64,000 bases of DNA, from contig NZ_JBHUEM010000003.1 of NCBI RefSeq assembly GCF_042680805.1, forward strand, positions 620,001 through 684,000, in the 5' to 3' direction. A program made the position numbers and the translations under genes. Under the pieces are notes generated by a model, which was not told where the DNA came from, did no database searches, and saw nothing but the letters and a program-made list of their open reading frames with translations. This stretch comes from Bacillus_CJ salitolerans. Lineage in GTDB: Bacteria > Bacillota > Bacilli > Bacillales > SA4. This document shows positions 16,517 to 25,546 of the stretch, piece by piece (position 1 is the first letter of the stretch; every line of letters begins with the position of its first letter).

Positions 16517-17614
16517 ATGAAGAAGCGCAAATTTGGATTAGCTCTATCTTTATTCTTAGCTGCTGGTACGCTTTTAAGTGCTTGTGGAACAGCAGATGAA
16601 GAAGGTACACAAGGTACTGAAGGAACAGACGAAGCAACTGGAGATTTCAAGGTTGCAATGGTTACAGATACTGGTGGGGTAGATGATAAGTCATTTAACC
16701 AATCTGCTTGGGAAGGTCTGAAACAATTTGGTGCTGATAACAACTTAACAGAAGGTGAAGGCTTTAAGTATCTTCAATCAACTGCACCGACAGATTATGC
16801 TCCGAACTTAAATTCTTTAGTTCGTGAAGGGTATAACCTAGTGTACGGAATTGGATTCCTTTTAGCCGATGATGTAAAAACAGTTGCTGAACAGAAGCCA
16901 GATGCTAATTTAGCAATTGTTGATATGGTAGTAACAAATGACGCTGGAGAATTCTTGCCTAACGTTGCAAACATTACATTTAAAGAGCACCAAGGATCAT
17001 TTCTTGTAGGATTAGTTGCTGGAAAGCAAACAACAACAAATAAGATTGGATTTGTTGGTGGAGTGAATAGTGACCTAATCAAGAAATTTGAAAGCGGATT
17101 TAAAGCTGGTGTTAAGGCGGCAAATCCTAATGCAGAAGTTATTGTACAATATGCTGAAGACTTTAATGCTCCTGAAAAAGGTACTCAAATTGCAAACACG
17201 ATGTATGGACAAGGTGTAGATATTATATATCACGCTGCCGGTGGTACAGGTAACGGTGTATTTACAGAAGCTAAAAACCGTGCGAAGCAAGGTGAGAAGG
17301 TTTGGGTAATCGGTGTTGATAAAGATCAACATGAAGAAGGTATGCCAGAAAACGTTACACTAACTTCAATGGTAAAGCGTGTGGATACAGCTGTATATGA
17401 AGTATCAAAGATGGCAATGGAAGGAAACTTCCCTGGAGGACAAATCGTAGAATTTGGTCTTGATAATGATGGAGTTGGAATTGCACCAACTCAAGAAAAC
17501 GTCACTGAAGAATCCTTAAATCTTGTTAAAGAATACGAAGAAAAGATTCTAAATGACGAAATTAAAGTTCCTGCAACTGATGCTGAATACGAAGAGTATT
17601 TAAATTCTCTATAA
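16517..17614 (+). CDS. nupN: BMP family nucleoside-binding lipoprotein
   Basis: This is the substrate-binding lipoprotein of a BMP-type nucleoside ABC importer. It has 365 residues. Residues 1-22 are a lipoprotein signal peptide ending in the lipobox LLSAC, with the lipidated cysteine at 23. A Glu/Thr/Gly-rich linker follows, then the PnrA/BMP fold with VTDTGGVDDKSFNQSAWEG and the ligand-site region VIGVDKDQ. In B. subtilis the similar NupNOPQ system imports guanosine; I infer the same class of substrate here. The gene is followed by a terminator and a large inverted repeat before the ATPase gene, which would favour excess binding protein. Confidence 0.88.
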   Translation: MKKRKFGLALSLFLAAGTLLSACGTADEEGTQGTEGTDEATGDFKVAMVTDTGGVDDKSFNQSAWEGLKQFGADNNLTEGEGFKYLQSTAPTDYAPNLNSLVREGYNLVYGIGFLLADDVKTVAEQKPDANLAIVDMVVTNDAGEFLPNVANITFKEHQGSFLVGLVAGKQTTTNKIGFVGGVNSDLIKKFESGFKAGVKAANPNAEVIVQYAEDFNAPEKGTQIANTMYGQGVDIIYHAAGGTGNGVFTEAKNRAKQGEKVWVIGVDKDQHEEGMPENVTLTSMVKRVDTAVYEVSKMAMEGNFPGGQIVEFGLDNDGVGIAPTQENVTEESLNLVKEYEEKILNDEIKVPATDAEYEEYLNSL

Positions 17615-17630
17615 TCAAAGATAGGGTGAT

Positions 17631-17663
17631 AAAGGCTAGTGACTCTACTAGCCTTTATTTTTC
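17631..17663 (+). terminator. Terminator between the BMP lipoprotein and ATPase genes
   Basis: The stem AAAGGCTAG/CTAGCCTTT has an eight-base loop and is followed by ATTTTT. It probably works as a partial terminator setting lipoprotein-to-transporter stoichiometry. Confidence 0.88.
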
Positions 17664-17693
17664 CTATAAAGCCATTATTTAGTAATTTGAAGT

Positions 17694-17756
17694 AAGAGGT
17701 AAGTGGTCAATATCTATCCATTCCTTAAACAGTTCCTGCTTGATCCTTTACCTCTT
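17694..17756 (+). repeat. Imperfect inverted repeat upstream of the ATPase gene
   Basis: The left arm (17694-17710) and right arm (17740-17756) match at 14 of 17 positions when one is inverted, with an uninterrupted AAGAGGTAA/TTACCTCTT at the outer ends. The loop is about 29 bases. It is not followed by a T run, so it is not a normal terminator. It could be an mRNA-stabilising or regulatory stem. Confidence 0.6.
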
Positions 17757-17845
17757 GCTTTTAATAGTGAGGAAACATTTACACCATATAATAATCTTAC
17801 ATATGCTTTACATTTCTTATTATTCATACCTTAGGAGTTGATCAT

Positions 17846-19372
17846 ATGGAATATGTAATTGAGATGCTCAATATTCGAAAAGAATTCCCAGGAATTGTTG
17901 CGAATGACAATATTACGTTACGTCTTGCCAAAGGGGAAATTCATGCCCTCTTAGGTGAAAACGGAGCTGGGAAGTCAACATTAATGAATGTCCTGTTTGG
18001 TTTATACCAACCTGAAAAAGGAGAAATCAAGGTAAAAGGGCAATCAGTCAAAATAACGGATCCTAATGTTGCGAATGATTTAGGCATTGGAATGGTTCAC
18101 CAGCACTTTATGTTAGTCAAAAATTTTACTGTTACAGAGAATATTATTCTAGGGAATGAGCCAACTTCTCGAGGGCGTATTAACATTGCAGAGGCAGCTG
18201 AGGAAGTTAGGAAGATCTCCGAACAGTACGGATTAAAGGTTGATCCTAATGCAAAAATAGAGGATATTTCGGTGGGCATGCAGCAGCGTGTTGAAATTTT
18301 AAAAACACTTTATCGTGGGGCTGAAATTCTTATTTTTGATGAACCAACTGCAGTACTAACCCCCCAAGAAATCATAGAGCTTATCCAAATCTTAAGAAAG
18401 CTTGTGAAAGAAGGTAAATCAATTATCCTAATTACACATAAACTTAAGGAGATAATGGAGGTTTGTGACCAGTGTACCGTCATACGAAAAGGGGTTGGGA
18501 TTGGTACAGTAAAGGTGGCCGATTCAAGTCCTAAGGAGTTAGCAGAGATGATGGTTGGTAGGGCTGTAAACTTTAAGACAGAGAAGTCAGATCCTTCAAT
18601 TGGAAACGATGTTTTAAAGATTAATAAACTTGTCGTAAAAGATTCCCGCGAAGTACCAGCAGTAAATGAATTAGATTTAACAGTTAGAGCTGGTGAAATT
18701 GTAGGAATTGCTGGTGTCGACGGGAATGGACAAACGGAATTAATAGAAGCAATTACAGGTTTGCGTAAAATTTCTTCTGGTTCCATTTTACTAAAGGATA
18801 AAGAAATCACCGGTCAAACACCAAGAAAAATTACTGAATCAGGAGTAGGGCACATTCCTGAGGACCGTCATAAACATGGATTAGTTTTAGATTATTCGAT
18901 TGGAGAGAATATGGTATTACAAACGTATTATCAAAAGCCTTATTCATCAAATGGAATTCTTAACTTCAAACATATTTTTGATAAGGCAAGAAGTCTGATA
19001 AAGGAGTTTGATGTTAGAACTCCAAATGAACATACACCAGCAAGAGCATTATCTGGGGGAAATCAGCAGAAAGCCATTATTGCAAGAGAAGTAGATCGTA
19101 GCCCAGATTTATTAATTGCTGCTCAGCCTACACGGGGTCTTGATGTTGGGGCTATTGAGTTCATTCATTCCAAATTAATTCAAGAAAGAGATAACGGAAA
19201 AGCCGTATTACTGATATCACTTGAACTAGATGAAGTTCTAAATGTTAGTGACAGAATTGCTGTTATTTATGAAGGTAGAATAGTTGAAATATTAGATGCG
19301 AAAGAAACAAATGAACAAGAGCTAGGTATTTTAATGGCTGGCGGTAAGAGCAAGAGAGAAGGTGGAAAATAA
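17846..19372 (+). CDS. nupO: Nucleoside ABC transporter, double ATP-binding protein
   Basis: This is a 508-residue ATPase with two fused ABC domains, as in simple-sugar and nucleoside (BMP) importers. The first domain has Walker A GENGAGKST at about residues 37-45, signature SVGMQQRVEI and Walker B LIFDEPTAVL. The second has a degenerate Walker A (GVDGNGQTE), HIPEDRHKHGL, signature LSGGNQQKA and a Walker B replaced by LLIAAQPTRGLDVG, which is normal for this family. The stop codon overlaps the next start by one base, so it is coupled to the first permease. Confidence 0.92.
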   Translation: MEYVIEMLNIRKEFPGIVANDNITLRLAKGEIHALLGENGAGKSTLMNVLFGLYQPEKGEIKVKGQSVKITDPNVANDLGIGMVHQHFMLVKNFTVTENIILGNEPTSRGRINIAEAAEEVRKISEQYGLKVDPNAKIEDISVGMQQRVEILKTLYRGAEILIFDEPTAVLTPQEIIELIQILRKLVKEGKSIILITHKLKEIMEVCDQCTVIRKGVGIGTVKVADSSPKELAEMMVGRAVNFKTEKSDPSIGNDVLKINKLVVKDSREVPAVNELDLTVRAGEIVGIAGVDGNGQTELIEAITGLRKISSGSILLKDKEITGQTPRKITESGVGHIPEDRHKHGLVLDYSIGENMVLQTYYQKPYSSNGILNFKHIFDKARSLIKEFDVRTPNEHTPARALSGGNQQKAIIAREVDRSPDLLIAAQPTRGLDVGAIEFIHSKLIQERDNGKAVLLISLELDEVLNVSDRIAVIYEGRIVEILDAKETNEQELGILMAGGKSKREGGK

Positions 19373-20430
19373 TGCAATCTATCTTGAAAAATGAGCGTCT
19401 TTTTCGAATTTTTATTCCTATATTAGCGGTCGTATTAGGCTTACTTGTTGGAGCTATTATCATGCTAGTAAGCGGTTATAACCCAATCAAAGGGTATGTG
19501 GCATTATTTGATGGTATCGTTGGGGATCCGTATGTGATTGGTGAAACGATTAGAGCCATGACTCCTCTTATCTTATCTGGACTAGCAGTTGCTTTCGCTT
19601 TTAGAACCGGGCTTTTTAATATAGGAGTTGAGGGACAGCTTTTAGTTGGTTGGCTTGCATCTGTATGGGTTGGTGTTGCATTTGATTTGCCTAAAATCAT
19701 CCACCTTCCATTGGCGATCCTAGCTGCAGCGGCAGCTGGTGCACTATGGGGCTTTATTCCGGGATTATTAAAAGCAAAATTACGAGTACATGAAGTAATT
19801 GTTACAATCATGTTGAATTATGTAGCATTACACGTAACAAACTTCTTAATTCGTACATATTTACTTGCACCTGGGGAGAGAACTGACAAAATTAAACAAA
19901 GTGCATCACTTGCATCCGAAAACTTAATGGCTATGACTGAATTCTCACGTTTACATTATGGAATTATTGTTGCTATCATTGGTGCAGTTATTATGTGGTT
20001 CCTAATTGAAAGAACAACCAAGGGATATGAATTAAAATCTGTTGGTTATAATCAACATGCTTCTCAGTATGCGGGAATGAATGTATCAACCAATATCATA
20101 CTATCAATGGTTATCTCCGGTGCCTTTGCTGGTGTGGCCGGTGCAATGGAAGGATTAGGTACCTATCAATACATGACAATAAATGGTTCCTTCACAGGTC
20201 AAGGTTTTGATGGGATTGCTGTAGCCCTCCTTGGTGCAAACAATGCGTTCGGAATTATTTTTGCATCTCTTTTATTTGGTGGACTAAAAATTGGAGCACT
20301 CACGATGCAATCAGCTGCAAAAGTACCAACTGAACTTGTTGAAATTGTTATTGCTTTAATTATTTTCTTTGTCGCGTCAAGTTATATTATTCGTTTAGTG
20401 ATCAGCCGTCTAAATAAGGAGGGGAAATAG
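19372..20430 (+). CDS. nupP: Nucleoside ABC transporter permease 1
   Basis: This is a 352-residue integral membrane protein of the BPD_transp_2 family with about eight to ten hydrophobic segments. It contains the conserved FRTGLFNIGVEGQL and GLFAGVAGAME-like GAFAGVAGAMEGLG stretches, the latter probably part of the ATPase-contact region. The start overlaps nupO, and the stop is immediately followed by the next permease ATG, so the three genes form a tight operon. The substrate is inferred from the family to be purine nucleosides. Confidence 0.92.
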   Translation: MQSILKNERLFRIFIPILAVVLGLLVGAIIMLVSGYNPIKGYVALFDGIVGDPYVIGETIRAMTPLILSGLAVAFAFRTGLFNIGVEGQLLVGWLASVWVGVAFDLPKIIHLPLAILAAAAAGALWGFIPGLLKAKLRVHEVIVTIMLNYVALHVTNFLIRTYLLAPGERTDKIKQSASLASENLMAMTEFSRLHYGIIVAIIGAVIMWFLIERTTKGYELKSVGYNQHASQYAGMNVSTNIILSMVISGAFAGVAGAMEGLGTYQYMTINGSFTGQGFDGIAVALLGANNAFGIIFASLLFGGLKIGALTMQSAAKVPTELVEIVIALIIFFVASSYIIRLVISRLNKEGK

Positions 20431-21390
20431 ATGACCGTTCTAGATATATTAGGCCTTATCATACCAGCAGCTATCTATTCTGCAGCCCCTTTAATTCTAA
20501 CTGCACTTGGTGGAGTATTTAGTGAAAGATCAGGTGTTGTAAATATTGGTTTAGAAGGATTAATGCTCTTTGGTGCGTTCATTGGTATTTTAACAACTCT
20601 AACAACAGAGGCGATGTTAGGGGATGTTGCTCCTTGGTTTGGTATTTTAGTCGGCGGTATTGTTGGTGGGATGTTTGCCCTCTTACACGCGTTAGCATCC
20701 ATTACATTTAGAGCGGACCAAGTTGTTAGTGGGGTTGCAATCAACTTCTTAGCAGCCGGACTCTCAGTATTTTTGATCAAGAAAATTTATAATAAAGGTC
20801 AAACCGATTTTATTGATCATCGTATTTACAAACGAGATATTCCATTTTTGTCTGATATACCAATTATAGGAGATTTATTTTTCTCTTCCATTTATATAAC
20901 ATCGTACATTGCCATTGCTTTAGCATTTATCGTTTGGTATGTGATTTACAAAACCCCATTCGGTCTAAGATTGCGTTCGGTTGGTGAACATCCAATGGCA
21001 GCGGATACAATGGGGATAAAGGTAAATAGAATGCGATATATTGCGGTTATGCTTTCGGGAGTTTTTGCAGGTCTTGGTGGTGCTGTGTATGCGACATCCA
21101 TTTCAGGTAACTTTACTGGCGGCACAATTTCTGGGCAAGGGTTTATGGCATTAGCTGCGATGATTTTCGGTAAATGGCATCCACTTGGTGCACTAGGAGC
21201 TGCATTATTTTTTGGTTTAGCTCAATCATTAAGTATTACAGGAGAATCAATCCCATATTTAAAAGAAGTACCAAAGATTTACTTAACAATAGCACCATAT
21301 GTCTTAACGATTTTAGCATTAGCTGGTTTTGTTGGTAGAGCTGAAGCTCCTAAGGCGTTAGGTACTCCTTATGAGAAAGGGAAAAGATAA
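20431..21390 (+). CDS. nupQ: Nucleoside ABC transporter permease 2
   Basis: This is a 319-residue membrane permease paired with the preceding one. Its hallmarks are RSGVVNIGLEGLMLFGA near residue 35, RADQVVSGVAINFLAAG, and the RMRYIAVMLSGVFAGLGGA coupling region. It starts on the base after the previous stop codon, with AAGGAGGGG as SD inside the nupP end. It is the last gene of the operon before a strong terminator. Confidence 0.92.
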   Translation: MTVLDILGLIIPAAIYSAAPLILTALGGVFSERSGVVNIGLEGLMLFGAFIGILTTLTTEAMLGDVAPWFGILVGGIVGGMFALLHALASITFRADQVVSGVAINFLAAGLSVFLIKKIYNKGQTDFIDHRIYKRDIPFLSDIPIIGDLFFSSIYITSYIAIALAFIVWYVIYKTPFGLRLRSVGEHPMAADTMGIKVNRMRYIAVMLSGVFAGLGGAVYATSISGNFTGGTISGQGFMALAAMIFGKWHPLGALGAALFFGLAQSLSITGESIPYLKEVPKIYLTIAPYVLTILALAGFVGRAEAPKALGTPYEKGKR

Positions 21391-21399
21391 GGTTACATC

Positions 21400-21432
21400 G
21401 AACTATACTTTTAAAGTATAGTTCTTATTTAT
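21400..21432 (+). terminator. Terminator after nupQ
   Basis: The stem GAACTATACTTT/AAAGTATAGTTC has a two-base loop and is followed by a T-rich stretch. Confidence 0.88.
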
Positions 21433-21617
21433 TTCAAAAAAAATATCCTAAAGCGAGAAGAAATAAATCAATCAGTCATTCAAAGAGAAGCTTACTTTTA
21501 TAGATAATACATGATGGATATGAATAAATTACAATAGAACGATATATTGAAGGGAGTTTAATTACTCCGCAAAGATGGAACACTATGCTAAGGTAGTTCT
21601 AAAAAGGAGGTAGTAGT

Positions 21618-22892
21618 ATGAAGGTAGATCAAGAAATTGTAGAAACAATCAATGGTATGACATTGCATACTATTGAAACGAAGAAATATAAAACCAATAC
21701 ATTCGTCCTTAAGCTCAAGGCACCTTTAACGAAAGAAGATGTAACGAAGCGTGCCTTGCTCCCTTACGTTTTACAGAGCGCTACAAGTTCCTATCCATCT
21801 ACAAGTAAACTCAGAAGCTATTTAGATGAACTGTACGGTGCTTCATTAAATGTTGATTTATCTAAAAAGGGCGAATATCATATTATCACGATACGTATAG
21901 AGATCGCGAATGAAACATACTTAACGGATCAGACCCCCTTACTGGAGAAGGGATTAAATTTGTTAGCTGAAATCATATTAAATCCACTTCGGATTAATCA
22001 AGCGTTTGAAAGCTCGATTGTTGAAAAGGAAAAACGCTCATTAATACAACGTATACAAGCTGTTTACGATGATAAAATGCGGTACGCGAATCTACGACTT
22101 GTTGAAGAAATGTGTAAAAATGAGCCATACTCTTTACATGTAAATGGAGAGAAGGAAGATGTTGCTTCCATCACCCCTGAATTACTTTATGAATACTATC
22201 AAAAGGCTATCAAAGAAGATGAAATCGATTTGTATATTGTAGGAGACGTGGATTCTAATACAATTAGGAATTTGGCGTCAAGATTATTTACTATTGAAAA
22301 TCGACATCCCACTTTCATAACAGAATCAAATGTAAGAGTAGTAAAGGAGAAGGAAGTAATTGAACAACAGGACGTGAAGCAAGGTAAGCTTAACATCGGA
22401 TATCGTACCAATACAAAATACCAAGATCAAGAATATCCGGCTTTACAAGTTTTCAATGGAATATTTGGTGGTTTTTCCCATTCAAAACTCTTTATCAATG
22501 TAAGGGAAAAAGCTAGCCTTGCATATTACGCTGCATCAAGGGTAGAAAGTCATAAGGGACTATTAATGGTGATGTCTGGAGTCGATGCTAAAAATTATCA
22601 TCAGGCCGTTACGATTATTAACGAACAAATGAAAGCAATGGAAAATGGAGATTTTTCCGACCAAGAAATAGAGCAGACGAAAGCCGTATTAATAAATCAA
22701 ATTCTAGAAGCAATTGATACCCCAAGAGGACTTGTTGAGATTCTATATAATGAGGTTGTCGGGAAAGTGAAGGAATCAATTGAAAGCAGTCTTACTAGGA
22801 TCGGTCAAGTAACAAGGAATGAAATTGTACATGTTGCAAACAAAATCGAATTAGATACCATTTATTTCCTTAAAGGAAAGGAGGAGGTTTGA
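21618..22892 (+). CDS. ymfF: M16-like peptidase-fold protein YmfF without a zinc motif
   Basis: This is a 424-residue M16-type protein. The HxxEH zinc motif is absent from the N-terminal half, where the region reads LPYVLQSATSSYPS. The C-terminal half keeps a family motif in REKASLAYYAASR. Such inactive subunits pair with an active partner in M16B heterodimers, and the active ymfH overlaps its end by one base. AAAAGGAGG lies upstream of the ATG. Order ymfF-ymfH-ymfI-ymfJ-ymfK-ymfM matches B. subtilis. The function is unknown. Confidence 0.9.
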   Translation: MKVDQEIVETINGMTLHTIETKKYKTNTFVLKLKAPLTKEDVTKRALLPYVLQSATSSYPSTSKLRSYLDELYGASLNVDLSKKGEYHIITIRIEIANETYLTDQTPLLEKGLNLLAEIILNPLRINQAFESSIVEKEKRSLIQRIQAVYDDKMRYANLRLVEEMCKNEPYSLHVNGEKEDVASITPELLYEYYQKAIKEDEIDLYIVGDVDSNTIRNLASRLFTIENRHPTFITESNVRVVKEKEVIEQQDVKQGKLNIGYRTNTKYQDQEYPALQVFNGIFGGFSHSKLFINVREKASLAYYAASRVESHKGLLMVMSGVDAKNYHQAVTIINEQMKAMENGDFSDQEIEQTKAVLINQILEAIDTPRGLVEILYNEVVGKVKESIESSLTRIGQVTRNEIVHVANKIELDTIYFLKGKEEV

Positions 22893-24172
22893 TGGAGAAG
22901 CATTACTTTGAGCAATTAAAAGAAGAACTATATCATGAAAAACTACCAAATGGACTGCAAGTATATATACTTCCAAAACAAGGCTTTAATAAAACGTACG
23001 CTACTTTTACAACAAAATATGGATCGATAGATAATCGCTTTATTCCTTTAAATGGTCAGGAAGAAGTACATGTCCCCGATGGAATTGCACACTTTTTAGA
23101 GCATAAGCTATTTGAAAAAGAAGATGGAGATGTATTTCAACAGTTTAGTAAACAAGGAGCATCAGCTAATGCATTTACATCATTTACAAGGACAGCCTAT
23201 TTGTTTTCAAGTACTTCCAATGTAGAATTAAATCTTGAAACATTAATTGATTTTGTTCAAGACCCATACTTCACTGAAAAAACGGTTGAAAAGGAAAAGG
23301 GAATTATTGGGCAGGAAATTACAATGTATGATGATAACCCTGATTGGAAGTTATATTTTGGTGTCATTCAAAATATGTTTAAAAATCACCCTGTAAAGAT
23401 TGATATTGCAGGTACCATTGATTCGATTTCAAAGATAACCGACAAATTATTATATACTTGCTATGAGACGTTCTATCATCCAAGTAATATGCTATTGTTT
23501 GTGGTTGGCCCAATTGATCCAGAAAAAATCATGAATCAAATTCGTGAAAATCAAGCGAAAAAAGAATATCAAGATCAACCACCTATTCAGAGATTCTTTG
23601 ATGAAGAACCTGAAGAGGTTGAAAAGAAGCATCATGTATTAAAAATGTCTGTTCAATCCTCTAAATGTTTAGTAGGTATAAAAGTTAAAAAGCCAGGAAA
23701 ATCAGGAAGTGAACTCCTTCGAAACGAATTATCAACGAATGTTCTTTTAGATATGCTATTTGGGAAAAGCTCATCAAACTATGAACAATTATACAATGAT
23801 GGTTTGATTGATGATACATTTGCCTATGATTATACAGAAGAATTTGAGTTTGGTTTTGGATTAGTAGGAGGTGATACGAGAGAACCAGACAAACTGGGAG
23901 ATACATTAAAAAGTATGCTTAAGAATTACCAATCAACGTTAGATACAGAATATTTAGAACGTGTAAAAAAGAAGAAAATTGGAGCATTCTTACGTGCTTT
24001 AAACTCTCCGGAATTTATTGCAAATCAATTCACACGTTATTCCTTTAACAACATGAACATGTTTGAGGTTGTTGAAGTTCTCGAATCTCTTACCCTAACT
24101 GAAATTGAGAAAAGTGCGAAACAAATTATTGATGAAAACAATATGACAGTTTGCCAAGTCGTGCCAAAGTAA
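22892..24172 (+). CDS. ymfH: M16 family zinc peptidase YmfH
   Basis: This is a 426-residue active-type M16 peptidase with HFLEH at residues 67-71 and a downstream glutamate in KEKGIIGQEITMYDD that should complete the zinc site. The ATG at 22892 overlaps the ymfF stop (TGATGG) and has GGAGGAGG as SD; the TTG three bases earlier is less likely. It is probably the catalytic half of a YmfF/YmfH pair. Substrates are unknown, although paired M16B enzymes often process secreted or ribosomally made peptides. A terminator follows. Confidence 0.92.
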   Translation: MEKHYFEQLKEELYHEKLPNGLQVYILPKQGFNKTYATFTTKYGSIDNRFIPLNGQEEVHVPDGIAHFLEHKLFEKEDGDVFQQFSKQGASANAFTSFTRTAYLFSSTSNVELNLETLIDFVQDPYFTEKTVEKEKGIIGQEITMYDDNPDWKLYFGVIQNMFKNHPVKIDIAGTIDSISKITDKLLYTCYETFYHPSNMLLFVVGPIDPEKIMNQIRENQAKKEYQDQPPIQRFFDEEPEEVEKKHHVLKMSVQSSKCLVGIKVKKPGKSGSELLRNELSTNVLLDMLFGKSSSNYEQLYNDGLIDDTFAYDYTEEFEFGFGLVGGDTREPDKLGDTLKSMLKNYQSTLDTEYLERVKKKKIGAFLRALNSPEFIANQFTRYSFNNMNMFEVVEVLESLTLTEIEKSAKQIIDENNMTVCQVVPK

Positions 24173-24190
24173 ACTTGACAGTTCAATGGG

Positions 24191-24229
24191 AAGAGTAGGA
24201 CAATTTACAACAAGTCCTTCTCTTTTTTA
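24191..24229 (+). terminator. Terminator after ymfH
   Basis: An 11-bp stem with one mismatch (AAGAGTAGGAC/GTCCTTCTCTT) is followed by T residues. Confidence 0.85.
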
Positions 24230-24325
24230 TATTGTGGCAATGCGACTTTTTAGAAGTGAAGGTATATGACTGCTGTGAAATAATCAATCGTTCTTTTTTA
24301 ACAACTAATAAAGGAAGAATCAATC

Positions 24326-25045
24326 ATGAAAAAATATGTTTTAATAACAGGGGCCAGTGGGGGCATTGGTAACGAAATTACGAGACAGCTTCTCAGAAAT
24401 GGATACGGAGTTTATGCGCACTATAATCAAAATATTGAAGGCATACAACAAATAATAAAGGAATTTCCGAATGAGGAAGCTTTTATTGTACATAGTGACC
24501 TTTCAAAGGGAACTGGTGTAGAGAAATTACTTTCTCAACTACATCATTCAATTGATCATCTCGTTTTATGTAGTGGGAATACGTTTTATGGATTAATAAC
24601 CGATATGACACACGAGGAGATCGAAGAAAGTATACAACTTCATATCACCAGTCCCTTTACGCTAACAAAACATCTATTACCTTCAATGATATATAAGAAA
24701 GAAGGTAATATTGTCGTTATTAGCTCAATATGGGGGAATGTAGGAGCTTCTTGTGAGGTTCTGTATTCCATGCTAAAAGGTGGACAAAATTCATTTGTAA
24801 AAGCGTTAGCTAAAGAGGTTGCACCTTCGAACATTAGAGTAAATGCTGTAGCACCTGGCGCTATTGATACTAGTATGCTTAGTCATTTTTCAGAAGAAGA
24901 GTTAGTAAAGCTTAAGGAAGAAATTCCGATGGGGAGACTTGGTAAACCAATTGAAATAGCTGAAATGGTATTATTCTTATTATCAGAAAAAGTTCCTTAT
25001 TTAAGTGGACAAATCCTTACCGTAGATGGTGCATGGTATACATAA
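24326..25045 (+). CDS. ymfI: Short-chain dehydrogenase/reductase YmfI
   Basis: This is a 239-residue classical SDR resembling 3-oxoacyl-ACP reductases. The cofactor motif TGASGGIG is at residues 8-15, and the catalytic Ser is in VVISSIWGN. The YxxxK motif is YSMLK and the C-terminal GQILTVDGAW is typical. It has its own SD (AAAGGAAG). The position after ymfH matches B. subtilis ymfI. The actual substrate is not evident; a fatty-acid role is family inference only. Confidence 0.92.
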   Translation: MKKYVLITGASGGIGNEITRQLLRNGYGVYAHYNQNIEGIQQIIKEFPNEEAFIVHSDLSKGTGVEKLLSQLHHSIDHLVLCSGNTFYGLITDMTHEEIEESIQLHITSPFTLTKHLLPSMIYKKEGNIVVISSIWGNVGASCEVLYSMLKGGQNSFVKALAKEVAPSNIRVNAVAPGAIDTSMLSHFSEEELVKLKEEIPMGRLGKPIEIAEMVLFLLSEKVPYLSGQILTVDGAWYT

Positions 25046-25124
25046 CACCTCAATTTTGTGTACATACTTTCTTTGAAAACAGGCAAAATAACCATGTACC
25101 ACACCTTAAAGGAGGAATTTCTTC

Positions 25125-25385
25125 ATGTCGGTTTTAGATAACTGGGAACAATGGAAAGATTTTTTAGCTAATCGCTTGCACCATGCTGAAAATCAAGGTA
25201 TGGATCAAAGCACGATCAATGACTTAGCTTATCAAATTGGTGGCTATTTAGCTAAACAAGTAGAGCCCCAAAATGAACAAGAAAAAGTATTAGCTGACCT
25301 TTGGAGTGTTGCTTCACCAGAAGAACAGCATGCTATCGCTAACATGATGGTTAAACTAGTTGAGAATAATGGGACTAGTAGTTAA
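25125..25385 (+). CDS. ymfJ: DUF3243 family protein YmfJ
   Basis: This is an 86-residue acidic soluble protein beginning MSVLDNWEQWKDFLANRLH, the DUF3243 signature. AAAGGAGG precedes the ATG. The gene lies between ymfI and ymfK as in B. subtilis and has its own terminator. The function is unknown. Confidence 0.9.
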   Translation: MSVLDNWEQWKDFLANRLHHAENQGMDQSTINDLAYQIGGYLAKQVEPQNEQEKVLADLWSVASPEEQHAIANMMVKLVENNGTSS

Positions 25386-25417
25386 GGGAGGGAGGTAAGC
25401 ACCCTCTCTTTTTTTAT
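25384..25417 (+). terminator. Terminator after ymfJ
   Basis: A G-rich/C-rich stem (AAGGGAGGG with CCCTCTCTT, one GU pair) ends in seven T residues. Confidence 0.88.
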
Positions 25418-25546
25418 TTTCCAATTAGGACTTTAAAGTTTAACCGGAAATTGTTTCCTCTTTACCTTTCCTAATATATTAAAATGCTTTATTATAGAGA
25501 TATACTAGAATTTTATTCTACCTATAGGCTGGAAGGAGCTGGATAT

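Noticed and set aside
18310..18810. 166-codon minus-strand frame opposite nupO
   Set aside because: Antisense shadow of conserved ABC motifs; no SD and Ser/Pro-rich translation.
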